Origin: Rhodospirillaceae bacterium
GTDB taxonomy: Bacteria > Pseudomonadota > Alphaproteobacteria > UBA8366 > GCA-2717185
Assembly (NCBI GenBank): GCA_002717185.1
Contig: PBDC01000003.1
Coordinates: forward strand, 7,545-25,457
DNA length: 17,913 nt
Direction: 5' to 3'
The notes beneath the pieces were generated by a model. That model saw nothing but the letters and a program-made list of their open reading frames with translations. It was not told where the DNA came from and searched no databases. This document shows positions 16,247 to 17,913 of the stretch, piece by piece. The position numbers and the translations under genes were made by a program. Within the stretch, counting starts at the first letter, position 1. Each line of letters begins with the position of its first letter.

Positions 16247-16969
16247 TTGATTCCACTGCACGACGACAATCCGACCCAGACCGCACCGGTTCTGACCGTA
16301 GCGCTGATCGCGCTGTGCATCGTGGTTTACCTGTGGCAGTGGTCCCTGGGTCCGGTCCAGGCACAGGCGGTGTATGCGCTGGGTGTAATACCGGCAATCA
16401 TCTTCGATCACGCCAGACTGCCCATAGAGCTGGAGTGGGTGGCGCCGGTTCTGACGCCTGTCACTTCGATGTTTCTGCATGGCGGCTTCATGCACCTGGC
16501 TGGCAACATGCTTTATCTCTGGATCTTCGGTAACAACATCGAAGATGCTATGGGCCGGGGCCGTTTCCTGGTGTTCTACTTGCTTTGCGGGATTGCAGCC
16601 GTGCTGGCACAGGCCCTGCCGGACACGCGCTCGACCGTGCCGATGATCGGTGCCAGTGGGGCCATCTCGGGCGTGCTCGGGGCCTACCTGCTGCTCTATC
16701 CGCGGGCCCGGGTGCTGGTTGTCGTGCCGCTCGGATTTCTGCTGCACACGATGCGCCTGAGCGCTGGGATCGTGTTGGTGATCTGGTTCGTGATGCAGAT
16801 TTTCAGTTCGCTCGTCGCCGGTAGCGGCCCCGGCGTGGCGTGGTTTGCACACATCGGTGGATTCGTGGCCGGTGTCCTGCTCGTGCCGTTCTTCAAGCGC
16901 CGCGATGTACCGTTGTGGCAGCCTGCCCGGAGCCACGGTGGGTGGCATCAGACCAGCCGCCGTCGTTGA
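16247..16969 (+). CDS. Rhomboid family intramembrane serine protease
   Basis: A 240-residue polytopic membrane protease that cleaves transmembrane substrates. The catalytic dyad is S137 in GASGAISG (135-142) and H202 in AHIGGF. The supporting motif HGGFMHLAGNMLYLWIFGNN spans 78-97 with N87 in the oxyanion region. Six or so hydrophobic segments fit the bacterial core fold. The start codon is TTG at 16247: no ATG or GTG lies upstream before an in-frame TGA at 16193, and the resulting N-terminus MIPLHDDNPT matches the usual MIPLxDDNP opening of this family, so the TTG is well supported. The Shine-Dalgarno is poor. The positively charged C-terminal tail (about 217-240) is cytoplasmic. The FAD oxidoreductase gene follows after 24 bases in the same reading frame. 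Confidence 0.92.
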   Translation: MIPLHDDNPTQTAPVLTVALIALCIVVYLWQWSLGPVQAQAVYALGVIPAIIFDHARLPIELEWVAPVLTPVTSMFLHGGFMHLAGNMLYLWIFGNNIEDAMGRGRFLVFYLLCGIAAVLAQALPDTRSTVPMIGASGAISGVLGAYLLLYPRARVLVVVPLGFLLHTMRLSAGIVLVIWFVMQIFSSLVAGSGPGVAWFAHIGGFVAGVLLVPFFKRRDVPLWQPARSHGGWHQTSRRR

Positions 16970-16993
16970 GGTCAAGTCGCAGACTTACCGCAG

Positions 16994-17913
16994 ATGTCTG
17001 AATCACAGGTCTCCGGATTGGGTGTCGAGCGTACCTGGTACGCCCACCAGGCACCGAAGGCGACGCTGCACCCGGTACTGCAGGACTGCCAGACAACGGA
17101 CGTCTGTATTGTCGGCGGCGGGCTCGCAGGACTGTTTCTTGCGCGGTCGCTCGCGGACCGCGGCATACCATCGATCCTGATCGAGGCCCGCCGGATCGGT
17201 GCGGGAGCCTCGGGCCGCAATGGCGGATTCTGCAGCCCGGGCTGGGCCGCAGGGAACGCGGCGATTGAAAAGAAACTAGGCCAGGCCTCGGCACGCATAC
17301 TTTTTGAGCTGTCGCAGGAAGGGTGTTTGATGGTTCTTGACGCGTTGCAGGGCGCCGATGCCGACCTAGCCCGGGGCAAGCTTCAGGTGTCGACTTTCGA
17401 TGCGGCTGATGCGCTGCAGCGAACGCGGGACCGGCTGGCCCACAGCTACGGCTATGACCTTGAGTACCTGGACAGCGAGGCGGTCCGCAGCCTGCTCGAC
17501 AGCCGGCGCTACCACCAGGGGCTTCGTGATCCCCGGGCTTTCCACTGTGATCCGTTGCAGCTGTGTCGGGCAGTGGCGGCGACGCTGGACCCGTCGAGTA
17601 CCCTGCTGTTCGAAGAGACACCTGCGCTTGGTTTCAGCCGGTCAGCTGGTGGCTGGCAGGTCCGGACCCCACTGGGTTCGGTTCAGGCCCGAAGGCTCGT
17701 GCTGTGCTGTGGGGGTTACGGAGGGCGCGAGGTCGGCAGGCTGCGAAGGATGTTTCTACCGATCACGACCTACATCGCGGTGACACCGCCTCTGCCGCAA
17801 CTGCGCCGGGTGATCCGGACCACCGATGCGGTTTCCGATGATCGCAGAGCAGGAAACTACTACCGCATCGTGGCGGGTGACAGGCTGCTGTGGGGTGGGG
17901 ACATTACGGCCTT
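16994..17913 (+). CDS. FAD-dependent oxidoreductase, PuuB/DAO-like (5' part; cut by window end)
   Basis: An uninterrupted frame of 306 codons runs from ATG 16994 off the end of the window. It encodes a DAO-superfamily flavoprotein similar to gamma-glutamylputrescine oxidase and other amine/amino-acid oxidases. The dinucleotide-binding motif is IVGGGLAGLFLARSLADRG (39-57) with E64 closing the second strand (ILIEA), followed by the typical GAGASGRNGG (69-78). Later come LVLCCGGYGG and, near the edge, NYYRIVAGDRLLWGGD, which matches the C-terminal substrate/FAD region of this family. Such enzymes oxidise a C-N bond and pass electrons to oxygen. The substrate cannot be told here. ATG 16994 leaves a sensible PuuB-like N-terminus (WYA about 15-17), but no strong ribosome binding site is visible. 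It lies 24 bases after the rhomboid stop and may be co-transcribed. Confidence 0.88.
   Translation, partial: MSESQVSGLGVERTWYAHQAPKATLHPVLQDCQTTDVCIVGGGLAGLFLARSLADRGIPSILIEARRIGAGASGRNGGFCSPGWAAGNAAIEKKLGQASARILFELSQEGCLMVLDALQGADADLARGKLQVSTFDAADALQRTRDRLAHSYGYDLEYLDSEAVRSLLDSRRYHQGLRDPRAFHCDPLQLCRAVAATLDPSSTLLFEETPALGFSRSAGGWQVRTPLGSVQARRLVLCCGGYGGREVGRLRRMFLPITTYIAVTPPLPQLRRVIRTTDAVSDDRRAGNYYRIVAGDRLLWGGDITA

Noticed and set aside
1..17913. CRISPR arrays, tRNA/rRNA genes, insertion sequences, phage or toxin-antitoxin modules
   Set aside because: Reading through, I saw no regularly spaced repeats, tRNA-like folds, transposase motifs or terminal inverted repeats; gaps between genes are all below about 130 bases.

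Overview
The window is a GC-rich (roughly 60%), densely coding chromosomal segment. Almost every gene reads on the + strand, and I see no tRNA, rRNA, insertion sequence, phage gene or CRISPR array. A full RecBCD set in the order recC-recB-recD, a LemA/M48 protease pair, a PhhB-type pterin dehydratase and a MIPLxDDNP-type rhomboid together suggest a gammaproteobacterium. I cannot name the genus from sequence alone.

Layout. 1-137: the 3' end of an unrecognised + strand gene. 164-1529: a membrane lipid desaturase followed by a secreted DUF4864-type protein. 1542-1733 (-): a very small CPXCG zinc-ribbon protein. 1861-4563: lemA plus a membrane M48 metalloprotease with a TerB-like C-terminus; its N-terminal membrane region carries a clean tandem duplication of 65 residues. 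4581-5099 (-): a YbaK/EbsC-type deacylase homologue, convergent with the protease gene. 5210-7462: a + strand run of phhB, a WYL-domain regulator and an EamA-family transporter. 7550-16127: recC, recB and recD, linked by two 4-base start/stop overlaps. 16247-16969: a rhomboid intramembrane protease with a TTG start. 16994 to the window end: the first 306 codons of a PuuB-like FAD-dependent amine/amino-acid oxidoreductase, cut by the window edge.

How the genes work together. RecB, RecC and RecD form one heterotrimer (exodeoxyribonuclease V). All helicase and nuclease signature residues that I checked in RecB and RecD are present, so the enzyme looks intact. LemA and the M48 protease are a recurrent membrane pair. 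The other genes are household or accessory functions whose neighbourhood does not define one pathway.

I looked for a hidden novel system and did not find a convincing one. The most distinctive features are the 65-residue duplication in the M48 protease and the eight + strand copies of the E. coli Chi octamer with none seen on the other strand. The second is probably explained by codon use. No gene-free stretch exceeds about 130 bases.
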